From assembly GCA_035686605.1 (NCBI GenBank), contig DASRZI010000436.1, positions 1 to 9,064 on the forward strand: a DNA stretch of 9,064 bases, given 5' to 3'. Both the position numbers and the translations under genes were made by a program. Positions 1 to 7,283 of this stretch are shown in pieces. This DNA comes from UBA11865 sp035686605. GTDB lineage: Bacteria; Chloroflexota; Anaerolineae; Promineifilales; Promineifilaceae. The notes under the pieces were generated by a model that worked only from the letters and a program-made list of their open reading frames with translations, had not been told where the DNA came from and did not search any database. Within the stretch, counting starts at the first letter, position 1, and each line of letters opens with the position of its first letter.

Positions 1-232
1 CATGCAATAGCAACCTCTGCTGAAGCCATAGTTGCGGCAGAGGACTTTCAGTGAAACACTAGCTTCGGCTTCTTTTTGATTTCGAATGATCTGGTTTTCA
101 GTAAATCATGATCGTTACATGTGGAAATCTGCTGAGGTTATTTTGCCCGAAAAATCTACTCATAACCGGTGTTGTTCTGGGGGTTGGTTATCATGGCATT
201 ACCACTTCCACTAAAGTTGGCAAAATTCGGAA

Positions 233-979
233 TCAGTACATGCTGTAGGGTGGGAGCGCACCCGGTGATAATGCAGAATCACCTCTGCTAGGCAATTCGC
301 CTAGCGGAACTGGGCCGGGCATGTAGAAAGCTTCGCCGTGGGCTGCGCCAATCATCGCGCCGAAATAAATTGAGCGGGCCTCAATAAATTTCATGAAGCC
401 AATTTGGCTGAGCGCTGTATTTTGATCTTTTCCACCAGACTGAAATTGGCTCACATATGCCTCGATGGCAGCTATTTTCCGATTCCAAACGGCTGAAACA
501 TCCACCACGAAAGATGGTTCGAAGGGATGGGAGATCATGTAGTGAAATATACTCGTCGGCCTATGTCGAGCTCCTTTTCCGACTTTGGCGACCCCAGCAA
601 GAAAACACGCCTTGCGAACAAGCTTGCCCACTGCTGAATGATCCGGATGTCTATCCTCCCAATAAGGTGCTAGTACGATTCGGGGTCTGGTTTCACGAAT
701 GAGTTGAATAATGGGAAGCACATGATCCGCGTCAGTACCGACCAGTGTATCTGGCAAACCTAGCGCCCACCTTTGAGAAAGCCCGATTAATCTTGAAGCT
801 TCGCCGGTTTCTTCTTTACGCTTGTCCACTGTCCCGCGGGTTGACATTTCAGCATCTGTAAGATCAGCGACTCCGATCTTCATGCCTTGGTCCGCAGCAA
901 GGATCAAGCTCCCGCCACAACCTATTTCGATATCATCCGGGTGCGCGCCAAAGGCCAGAATATCTATAGACGTATTCAT
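233..979 (-). CDS. bshB1: BshB1-type N-acetylglucosaminyl-malate deacetylase (PIG-L/LmbE family)
   Basis: Zinc-dependent cytosolic deacetylase that removes the acetyl group from GlcNAc-malate, the second step of bacillithiol synthesis. The 248-residue length is normal for BshB1. Visible motifs: FGAHPDDIEIG at residues 10-20, giving zinc ligands H13 and D16 and the likely catalytic base D15, and APYWEDRHPDH at 104-114, with H114 as the third zinc ligand. A DLTDAEMSTRGT stretch (39-50), followed by KRKEE, and the C-terminal region around residues 198-220 (FIEARSIYFG, then GEAFYMPGP) follow the BshB1 pattern more closely than MshB or sugar deacetylases in general. The ATG lies 12 nt after the bshA stop with only a weak ribosome site, so translation is probably coupled to bshA. 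The last 20 or so residues are rich in Pro, Ser and Gly and look like a loose tail. No downstream hairpin with a T run is obvious. Family assignment is firm; the exact substrate is inferred from the adjacent bshA. Confidence 0.92.
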   Translation of the reverse strand: MNTSIDILAFGAHPDDIEIGCGGSLILAADQGMKIGVADLTDAEMSTRGTVDKRKEETGEASRLIGLSQRWALGLPDTLVGTDADHVLPIIQLIRETRPRIVLAPYWEDRHPDHSAVGKLVRKACFLAGVAKVGKGARHRPTSIFHYMISHPFEPSFVVDVSAVWNRKIAAIEAYVSQFQSGGKDQNTALSQIGFMKFIEARSIYFGAMIGAAHGEAFYMPGPVPLGELPSRGDSALSPGALPPYSMY

Positions 980-991
980 CTTCGGGTCACG

Positions 992-2194
992 TCAAGCACC
1001 GCAGGAAAAGGATACAGCTGCAACTTGCGGTCGCGTTTTAATGGCTGCAGCACTTGCATGTTCGTCGAGCAATTCACGATACAATGCTTCGTACATTGGG
1101 ACAATTCTGTGACGGCCGAATCTAGAAGCGCGCCGAATTGCAGCAGCGCGCATAATCCCATGCCGGAATGGATCAGACAATAGATCCACAGCCTCACGGA
1201 CAGCCGCCCCATGGTCGCCACTTTCAAACAAAATGCCGGTCTGTCCATCCTGCACGATTTCAGGCACCCCACCGACCCTTGTTGCCAACACCGGCACACC
1301 GCAGGCCATGGCCTCCAGAGCAGTCAGACAGAAACTCTCTGCAAGGCTGGTCATCAAAAGCATATCCGACTGTGCCAAAAGAGCGGACACATCATGCTGA
1401 AGCCCCCAATAGCGCACACGATCTTCAACCCCACCTTGCCGTAGCAGCTGCTTTACCTTGTCGAGTTCTTCGCCATCGCCAACCAGCCATAGTTCCGAAT
1501 CTATCCGCTTGCTTATTTCCAGGAATATCTTGGCAACGCTCTGCGTTTGTTTTACAGGTCTGAAGTTGGACACATGGGCGATCTTAGGTCTGCTTGGAAT
1601 CGGTGATCTGGCTTTCCCATTTCTAGCAGGTTGAAACCTGGACAAATCGACAAAGTTGGGAATCACGCGGGGCGTAGAAGATAATCCTAGCACGTTGGTT
1701 GCCAATTGTGCATGGTTTACAGACACAGTTGTCAACGCATCCATCTTCTGTAACACCTGGGTAAGCTGCGGTCTTGTGAATGGATTTATACCGTGAATGC
1801 TCACATCGGTGCCATGTAAAGTTCCCACTAACAGCGGACTTGCCGGGCCACACAACCGTTTTACTTCTGCAGCTATGAAGGCGAATGGTATTGCATAATG
1901 AAAATGAAGGACGTCAAGACCATCTGAGGCAATCACTTCCAATATATCGCAAAGGTAGTCCTGAATTTCTTGAGAGGTCCAATTGATATAGAGATCAGCC
2001 GGAGAAGCATCGGCTGTTTTCGATGGCATGGTCTGGTGCCGAGTCAAACCCTCCGGTGTGTCCCGATGTCCAAATGGCCTTGAAAGGGTGAATAAGTGAA
2101 CCGTGTGATTCTTTTTAGCAAGAGCAATCGCTAAATCAGTTGCGATGCGAGAACTCCCGCCCATACTAGAGTGACACATGATGCCAATGCGCAT
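992..2194 (-). CDS. bshA: BshA, N-acetyl-alpha-D-glucosaminyl L-malate synthase (GT4 glycosyltransferase)
   Basis: Cytosolic retaining glycosyltransferase that transfers GlcNAc from UDP-GlcNAc to L-malate, the first step of bacillithiol synthesis. The 400 residues match the family length (about 380) plus a short tail. The N-terminal Rossmann fold opens with MRIGIMCHSSMGGS. BshA-like blocks follow: LHFHYAIPFA (96-105), TLHGTDVSIHG (125-135), NFVDLSRF (180-187), HVSNFRPVKQTQSV (207-220) and LVGDGEE (237-243). The GT4 E-x7-E nucleotide-sugar motif is E286 to E294 (ESFCLTALE), followed by AMACGVPVLATRVGGVPEIV. These blocks are close to the Bacillus BshA sequence as I remember it, which separates it from MshA and general GT4 enzymes. 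The ATG is preceded by AAGGG at 9 nt spacing. The gene is third in the operon, 109 nt after the deacetylase fusion and 12 nt before bshB1. The last 20 residues are not conserved-looking. Confidence 0.93.
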   Translation of the reverse strand: MRIGIMCHSSMGGSSRIATDLAIALAKKNHTVHLFTLSRPFGHRDTPEGLTRHQTMPSKTADASPADLYINWTSQEIQDYLCDILEVIASDGLDVLHFHYAIPFAFIAAEVKRLCGPASPLLVGTLHGTDVSIHGINPFTRPQLTQVLQKMDALTTVSVNHAQLATNVLGLSSTPRVIPNFVDLSRFQPARNGKARSPIPSRPKIAHVSNFRPVKQTQSVAKIFLEISKRIDSELWLVGDGEELDKVKQLLRQGGVEDRVRYWGLQHDVSALLAQSDMLLMTSLAESFCLTALEAMACGVPVLATRVGGVPEIVQDGQTGILFESGDHGAAVREAVDLLSDPFRHGIMRAAAIRRASRFGRHRIVPMYEALYRELLDEHASAAAIKTRPQVAAVSFSCGA

Positions 2195-2303
2195 AAATTT
2201 CTACCCTTGCTCTCCCACTTGAAATTTCACTTCCCAACGCCAATAGGGTCCCACCACCCTGAAAACCATCCACCTCTCCAGAAGTGACCAGATAATCGCC
2301 CGA

Positions 2304-5300
2304 TTAGTCGCCATCTTCGCCCATCGTCTCTGTCGCCATATCTGCCAGCCTCCTGACCAATAACCGAATAACCCTATACGCCATATCCGGATGTTCTTGA
2401 ATTAGAGATTGGAAATGTAACCCTTCAAGCACCAATAATCGCGCGTCTCCTCTTGCGCGCATGGCATATACACGAGGGATTCTTTCCAGCACAGCCAGTT
2501 CACCTATACAGGAACCTTCTCTGTCGGTGTGAACGAGCCTGTCTGCTCCTCCAGACTCATCGATGATATCGACTTCGCCCTGGACTATGATATACAGTTC
2601 ACTGCCCTCGTCACCTTGATGACAAAGATACTCGCCATCCTCTACCCAGCGTTCAGTCAGCAGTCGGGCTACCCCATGCAGCTGTTCCTCAGTCATGAAT
2701 GAGAAGAGAGGAGCGTTCTTGAGAAATTCTACACGTTCGAGTAGTAGCGCGGCTGGCAACGCCAAAGCATTAAAAAACAGTCGGAAGGCGCCTTCAACCC
2801 CGGCTGGCAGCTGGCGGAAGAATGAATAGCCCGCATACAGATAAGATCCGCGACCATAACTGGCAAATATCAGGCCGCCGGCACGAGGCGGTTCACCCGG
2901 ATCATTACTCGATAAAATCGATTCGTAGCGTTTGTCCCAGGTGCCAAAGAAGTAAAGCCCGCGATCATGCACCCACCCATCAAAATCATCCAGTGTGATG
3001 ATGTTGGGTTGATTAAGTATGATGTGGTCTGGGCTTAAGAACTTTACCGCCGCGTCGGCATACGTTACTCGATCGTGCGGTTGACTATACTCCATAGGAT
3101 AAGGAGAGAATTCAAAGTTCTGGTACCCATATCCCTGATACTGAACAATCAACGTGCCACCCTGCCCAACGTAATCCCTGAATCGCGACGCATTTTTCGC
3201 CATTTCATCTCGGACCAGGTAAGCATTTGGACCGACGATAATCGCATCATAATGGCTGAAATCAGTATAGCCAATTTCTTCCTCGGCAAGCAGATCGATG
3301 CTGAGGTCAAAGGACATCAAGGTACTTAGAAGTTCCTCATCAACACCCTTTATATAAGCATATTTAAGCCCCGGTACGAAGCTCGCGTCGATCATGTGAA
3401 CCGCTATCCATGCCGGAGTGATAACGAATTCTTCCTTGATACAGGTGGACGCATCTGGCAGCCGGGGAAGACCCGGCGCTCCCATTCTCACCGGATTAAG
3501 AACAAATCCATAGTCCCTATTGCCGGAGCGCACCACGTATTTTAGCTGATATTCGCCGGCTGGGATGCTCGCCGGAACGAGAACATTGAAACGAATGCTC
3601 TGGGTATCTCCAGCTTCGTCCAGAGAAATGTGGACTTTATTTGGTTCTACCTTCCAGCCCGGAGGTGCACCCAGTGACAATGTACCTTCAACAGTGCCAG
3701 ACTCTTCATTGCTTCGCGCCACCACCTGCAGTTCCAGTTCTTGTGGTTCCGAGCCAACCTGCATGAATTGCCGGCTGACCTTTGGAATCAGAGAGATCGG
3801 CGGAACTATCGCCAGTGGCAGCTCTCTGAAACCACCAGAAAATGCCTCTCTGAGAATAGCGGGCTCGCGGAGAGTGATATGGTATTGGCCAAGCTCGATT
3901 TTACACGCCACCTCAACCAGAGCCGGGCCAAAAGGCAGCCCGGCTGGGGCGCCATCTGGCCAGACATAGCGAAACGGTTCATGCGTCTTGGCCAGCCAAT
4001 AGGGGCTGGTTAGAGCAGCCTCTCTGGGCACCATGACCTCATGAACGACCCTCGCCTGGCACAGCACTGAGTCGTCACTCAGTTCAGTTTCCTTGCTAGC
4101 CTCCCATCCATGTGGAAGCTGCAGTTCAAACGAATGCCTGTCAATCTGCACATCTCTATGATTCCATATGCGCGAAGTAAAACGGAGATTTTGACCGGGT
4201 GTGACGTGTGCCTGGTCCGTGATGCATTCCAATTGGAGGCCCAGGCACTGCGCCGCCACCTCCTCGAAATTGTTGATCTTACGCTTCAAAAAAGCAGCAA
4301 GATTTTGTCTCGCCAGAAGTTCGAGATCCTCTTCTGCTATGGTCTCAACCAATTGCCGCAATAGTGACAATCCTTCCAGAACGTCAGTAGCAGCTTCGTC
4401 AGGATCATCCATTCGAAACGTGCGATACGCTTTATCAGCATATTGCTTGATTTTGTCTAAACTCTTGCGAATGTTTTCAGAACCGCCGCCCGGGTAGTCG
4501 GCCAGAGCAACAATACCGGCGTCTAGTCCACCGAAGAACGGTGTGTCTGAAGCTGCTTCGGTGACAAGGCTCTTGTGCAGTGTGTAATAGTAGTAATAGT
4601 CGCCCTGGCTTGGGATGAAGCCCATCGCCTGCGTATGATGATTGTTAAATGCGAGCCACGCCAATTCCTGATAGGTTCTGCCGGAGATGGGATCGAACTC
4701 TCCAGTATCGATCCGAACTACACCATCTCGCTCAAGTTCGGGCTGGATCTCACCAAAAGTACCATCCTCGCCAGGCTGCCAATCCCCACCGGTGGAATGG
4801 TAAAGTTTTGATGGCTGCCATGCCGCAAGCTCATGATCATTAAGCTCGGGAAATTTGTCCGGATCGCCGGCTGCTTCAAAGGCTTCCAATGTCGCGGTAC
4901 CGACTGCCTGATGATGACCGTGCCCGTCACTATCTTTGCCGGTCCAACGCCCAATCACCACCTGAGGCTGAGTCAACCGAATCGCCCTAACGATTTCTCG
5001 CACCAAATTCACTTGACCCCATCTAGCCAGTGCATCCTCGCCTGTCTTGCAGTAGCCAAAATCGTAAAAAGGACCGAACAAGGCCTCCCCGCCATCTACG
5101 GCACGTACATCAAGGCTTTCCCAGGTTCGGTAGATACCCAGTGCATCTCCTTTGTAAGGTCCAATCCTGTTCTGACCACCTTCCCCACGCGTAGCTGACC
5201 AATAGACAATACGTATCCCGAACTTCCGAGCCATGTAGGCCATCAAGCCAACGTCTTCGTCGTCTGGATGAGCGCCAATGTGGAGGATAGTTCCTCCCAC

Positions 5301-5306
5301 GCCCAA
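2304..5306 (-). CDS. PIG-L deacetylase fused to Ig/NEW3-like domains, an amidotransferase-like domain and a C-terminal cNMP-binding domain
   Basis: A 1000-residue multidomain protein, counted from the TTG used here. Residues 1-250 are a PIG-L zinc amide hydrolase: HIGAHPDDEDVG at 9-20 (H13, D15, D16) and DGHGHHQAVG at 127-136 supplies the second His cluster. Residues 280-350 look helical. 357-500 and 510-610 look like beta-sandwich domains, the second of NEW3 type (PGWKVEP at 549-555, PAGEYQLKYVV at 582-592). 630-850 resemble a ThuA/class I amidotransferase-like fold (YDAIIVGPNAY, VGQGGTLIVQYQG, YGRGSYLYAG), without an obvious catalytic Cys. 855-1000 is a cyclic-nucleotide-binding domain: FLKNAPLFSFMTEEQL, GDEGSELYIIVQGEVDI and a phosphate-cassette-like GELAVLERIPR. 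No signal peptide is seen, so it is probably cytosolic. It lies between bshC and bshA. It may act as a bacillithiol-conjugate amidase or an extra deacetylase, but the substrate is unknown. TTG at 5306 has no ribosome site; ATT at 5363 has a strong one, so the protein may be 19 residues longer. Confidence 0.88.
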   Translation of the reverse strand: MGVGGTILHIGAHPDDEDVGLMAYMARKFGIRIVYWSATRGEGGQNRIGPYKGDALGIYRTWESLDVRAVDGGEALFGPFYDFGYCKTGEDALARWGQVNLVREIVRAIRLTQPQVVIGRWTGKDSDGHGHHQAVGTATLEAFEAAGDPDKFPELNDHELAAWQPSKLYHSTGGDWQPGEDGTFGEIQPELERDGVVRIDTGEFDPISGRTYQELAWLAFNNHHTQAMGFIPSQGDYYYYYTLHKSLVTEAASDTPFFGGLDAGIVALADYPGGGSENIRKSLDKIKQYADKAYRTFRMDDPDEAATDVLEGLSLLRQLVETIAEEDLELLARQNLAAFLKRKINNFEEVAAQCLGLQLECITDQAHVTPGQNLRFTSRIWNHRDVQIDRHSFELQLPHGWEASKETELSDDSVLCQARVVHEVMVPREAALTSPYWLAKTHEPFRYVWPDGAPAGLPFGPALVEVACKIELGQYHITLREPAILREAFSGGFRELPLAIVPPISLIPKVSRQFMQVGSEPQELELQVVARSNEESGTVEGTLSLGAPPGWKVEPNKVHISLDEAGDTQSIRFNVLVPASIPAGEYQLKYVVRSGNRDYGFVLNPVRMGAPGLPRLPDASTCIKEEFVITPAWIAVHMIDASFVPGLKYAYIKGVDEELLSTLMSFDLSIDLLAEEEIGYTDFSHYDAIIVGPNAYLVRDEMAKNASRFRDYVGQGGTLIVQYQGYGYQNFEFSPYPMEYSQPHDRVTYADAAVKFLSPDHIILNQPNIITLDDFDGWVHDRGLYFFGTWDKRYESILSSNDPGEPPRAGGLIFASYGRGSYLYAGYSFFRQLPAGVEGAFRLFFNALALPAALLLERVEFLKNAPLFSFMTEEQLHGVARLLTERWVEDGEYLCHQGDEGSELYIIVQGEVDIIDESGGADRLVHTDREGSCIGELAVLERIPRVYAMRARGDARLLVLEGLHFQSLIQEHPDMAYRVIRLLVRRLADMATETMGEDGD

Positions 5307-5360
5307 CCGGCGAAGGCGATAGAGCAGTTCACGATTCTTCAGGGGAATGGCGTAGCTGCT

Positions 5361-5377
5361 AATAATTGCTCTCCTTT
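5361..5377 (-). promoter_or_regulatory. Strong Shine-Dalgarno preceding ATT codons: probable true start of the PIG-L fusion
   Basis: On the minus strand AAAGGAG (5377-5371) is followed by AGCAATTATTAGC. ATT codons at 5366-5364 and 5363-5361 are in frame with the PIG-L fusion, at 4 and 7 nt from the ribosome site. No ATG, GTG or TTG occurs in frame between the upstream TAG (about 5394) and TTG at 5306, although one in-frame CTG lies at about 5342. Starting at ATT 5363 adds 19 residues that read as ordinary coding sequence directly into RLRRLGVGGTILHIGAHPDDE. ATT starts are rare; infC of E. coli is the standard example. A mutated ATG or a sequencing error are alternatives. Confidence 0.55.
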
Positions 5378-5426
5378 CGAGAAATACACCCTACAGGCAC
5401 AAGGATCGGCTTGAAGATTTCAGTCA

Positions 5427-6575
5427 TTATCCGGCATTGAAATAGCTGTAGAGTAAACTGTCTATCTGCTCCGGAGTGTTATTTTCTACAGCCAAACTCT
5501 CTGGAACCAGTACAGGCACAGGAGATTTACCCAGAACCTGCCTCAGAACGGCGTTTAGCACAATCAGGTAAAGTGCGGAACTCCTGCCCGCAACGAAGCC
5601 ACTCACCATATCATTTAACAATCCTGGTAAAAATACGTCGGGACTCCAACGTTCGGTCTGCGCTAGCGAATCGATAGAGAGGGTGTCGGATCCGAGATAG
5701 AACTTGTGAATATGTCGGGAACCACACGCGCCTATTGCAAAATGTGCATCACCTTCAATGATGTGATGCAGTCTGAACCTCTGATCGTCTCTATCGCATG
5801 AATAAAATAGGGGAAGATAGTCTTCCCTTCGGTGTCTAAGCTGTGGGTCTATCTCTTTTTCGAGCAGTAAATCAATTGTTTCATTACACACTTTGATAAC
5901 GTCATTTATATTGTTTAGAAGCAAATTGATCTCGCGTTTGACAAATTCGTTCTTGATGATCTCCGAGGCAACAACCGAATGCGGACTAAATCCAAATTGA
6001 TCGTTTAACAGAATATTGGTGATCTGATGATTGAAATGACTTAACGTTCCACTTTCCTCATCGACAAACCTTGTTCGCAGCTGCTGATACCTGAGCTTGG
6101 CTCCATTCCTATTCACCTCAGATTGACGTAGATGCGTTCCCAATTTGTCAATTGCCCTTCTCAACTGCATTGGATCAAGCTCAACGAATCTCAGCTCAAT
6201 ATCCTGTGTTTTCGATGGTGCTATCCCGATGGCCCCCTTTTTGCTGCTCGTTGGCCATGCGAATTTCGTCATCAAACTATCCGAGCCTGACCTATCCGTA
6301 TCGACCCATAAGAAAAAAACAGATAGATCGGTATCCTTCTCTAGATCTTGCAAAGCAGATATTTTGCTCAATACTGATTGGCGATAATCGACGTAAAGCT
6401 GCTGCCCCGAGCATATGAGCATCTTGTTAACATCTAAGCCCAGGGCGCTCGTCATAGCCGAGTTGACCGGTGGTTTGAGCTTGGCCTTATACGCCTCCTG
6501 AGACACCAATACCCCGTTCGACTCTAAGAACTGCCGTCCCTCAGGAGCCTTTATCAAATCTATCAATGTTCGCAT
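5427..6575 (-). CDS. bshC: Divergent, short BshC-like protein (putative bacillithiol cysteine-adding enzyme)
   Basis: Likely to catalyse the last step, adding cysteine to the free amine of GlcN-malate in the cytosol. The case rests on collinear BshC-like landmarks and on context. MLICSGQQLYVDYRQ (52-66) stands where BshC has VVTGQQ, followed by a helix SVLSKISALQDLEK. VFFLWVDTDRSGSD (86-99) stands where BshC has VFWxxxEDHD. RFRLHH (266-271) precedes a beta-rich stretch. WSPDVFLPGLLNDMVSGFVAGRSSALYL (from residue 310) stands where BshC has SPNVxxRPLxQxxxLPTxAYxGGPxE. At 382 residues it is well short of the usual 500-550, and the C-terminal coiled-coil and tail seem shortened. By eye its codons are more AT-rich than those of the next gene. 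The ATG at 6575 follows AAAGGA by 13 nt, a long spacing, with an in-frame TGA just upstream. It is the first gene of the operon. Function is inferred, with the family call moderately sure. Confidence 0.68.
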   Translation of the reverse strand: MRTLIDLIKAPEGRQFLESNGVLVSQEAYKAKLKPPVNSAMTSALGLDVNKMLICSGQQLYVDYRQSVLSKISALQDLEKDTDLSVFFLWVDTDRSGSDSLMTKFAWPTSSKKGAIGIAPSKTQDIELRFVELDPMQLRRAIDKLGTHLRQSEVNRNGAKLRYQQLRTRFVDEESGTLSHFNHQITNILLNDQFGFSPHSVVASEIIKNEFVKREINLLLNNINDVIKVCNETIDLLLEKEIDPQLRHRREDYLPLFYSCDRDDQRFRLHHIIEGDAHFAIGACGSRHIHKFYLGSDTLSIDSLAQTERWSPDVFLPGLLNDMVSGFVAGRSSALYLIVLNAVLRQVLGKSPVPVLVPESLAVENNTPEQIDSLLYSYFNAG

Positions 6576-6622
6576 GTCAGGAAAAATGTCCTTTGTTCAT
6601 CTACCGGTTCAGGGTTTGCCTT

Positions 6623-6641
6623 ACTCTTAATGCTGAAGAGT
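6623..6641. promoter_or_regulatory. Inverted repeat at the predicted operon transcription start (possible operator)
   Basis: ACTCTT, a 7-nt spacer, then AAGAGT: a perfect 6-bp inverted repeat. It falls immediately downstream of the predicted -10 box, where a bound repressor would block initiation. No T run follows, so it is not a terminator. Short palindromes of this size also occur by chance. Confidence 0.28.
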
Positions 6642-6650
6642 CCAAACGGC

Positions 6651-6680
6651 ATCATGCACTGGTCAGCGAATATGTGTCAA
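6651..6680 (-). promoter_or_regulatory. Possible sigma70-type promoter of the bsh operon
   Basis: On the minus strand a perfect TTGACA -35 box (plus 6680-6675) is followed after 18 nt by CATGAT (6656-6651), a 4 of 6 match to TATAAT. Transcription would start near 6643, leaving about 68 nt of leader before the bshC ATG. The -10 box is weak, and the consensus assumes a housekeeping sigma70-like factor. Confidence 0.35.
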
Positions 6681-6882
6681 CCTCTGCTGTGCGCAATTTC
6701 CTTTCTTCTAGCTCTACCCGGAATAGAGATGTTAAGAGAGTGTGCATTTGCCACCAAACAAGAATGCAAATAGTTGAATTGGGAGGATTGACACACTTCC
6801 CGCAAAAGTTCGTGTTATTGGCAAAAGATGATTTTGCCTTGATCTTGGTGCACTCTACACGAACAGCGACAAAAAAATAAGG

Positions 6883-6931
6883 CCAGTATACAAGTCCAAC
6901 ATTCTTATAGGGGCGACCGTAAGTATACTGG
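6883..6931. repeat. 9-bp inverted repeat around GTATAC
   Basis: CCAGTATAC at 6883-6891 and its exact reverse complement GTATACTGG at 6923-6931, separated by 31 nt. Each arm contains the self-complementary GTATAC, so each arm could bind a dimeric regulator on its own; the centres are 40 bp apart. No gene with a good start is adjacent. It could equally be a relic of a lost regulator or of a mobile-element end. Confidence 0.4.
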
Positions 6932-7283
6932 ACGTAAGGTTTCCGCGCCATTTTTTAGAGGATCATCAAAGAGCTTCACGCAGGTCGACATTTCCCCATG
7001 TCTGGTTTGCGATCTTCACTTCCAGGCTCGTCGAATAGTGACAAAACTTTGAGGAAGTTCGTGATTGCCAGTGAGACTAAAGCTAGAGTTGCTGGTGGAC
7101 AAAAGCCGGTTACGACACGATGGTCTGGCCTCAAGACGCGGCATTTATCAGCAGTCGACAGCTTGATGACTAAAGCTAGTTTTTCGGACACTACTCAAAT
7201 ATAAAGCCAATTCAATTGTTTTGATTTAACATTTACCAGGATCAGTTCTAGATCCTGTCCACCTTCATCTGTCATTAGGCAGT

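Larger units (their letters stand above)
6576..7283. other. Gene-poor stretch between the operon and the IS66 remnant
   Basis: About 700 nt with no gene I can support. Besides the possible bsh promoter it contains open frames of 68-104 codons on both strands. None has a good ribosome site or a recognisable motif. The longest minus-strand frame (6951-6652) has an NFCGKC cysteine pair but lies over the predicted promoter and has no Shine-Dalgarno. Small repeats are present: GACTAAAGCTAG at about 7075 and 7168, and AGGATC/GATCCT arms at 7238-7256. The stretch probably consists of regulatory DNA next to the operon and decayed sequence further away. Confidence 0.5.

Noticed and set aside
1..54. 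An 18-codon open plus-strand tail ending at TGA (HAIATSAEAIVAAEDFQ) that could be the end of a gene.
   Set aside because: Too short to assign or to tell from chance, with no family motif. The CCTCTGC/GCAGAGG repeat inside it has no T run.
57..77. AGC-TTCG-GCT followed by CTTTTTG, a possible terminator.
   Set aside because: The stem is only 3 bp before a mismatch, too weak to call.
2245..2260. AGGGT/ACCCT hairpin between the deacetylase fusion and bshA.
   Set aside because: Only 5 bp and no T run on the minus strand, so not a convincing terminator; the operon probably reads through.
11..6689. CAACCTCTGCTG occurs at 11-22 and 6678-6689, flanking the operon.
   Set aside because: A 12-base match between two sites is expected by chance in 9 kb, and flanks do not match, so it is not evidence of element ends.
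6652..6951. A 99-codon minus-strand frame with an NFCGKC cysteine pair upstream of bshC.
   Set aside because: No ribosome site, no recognisable domain, and it covers the predicted promoter; kept only in the gene-poor entry.
7075..7179. Two copies of GACTAAAGCTAG about 93 bp apart.
   Set aside because: No further similarity around the copies and no third copy, so not an array or a CRISPR.
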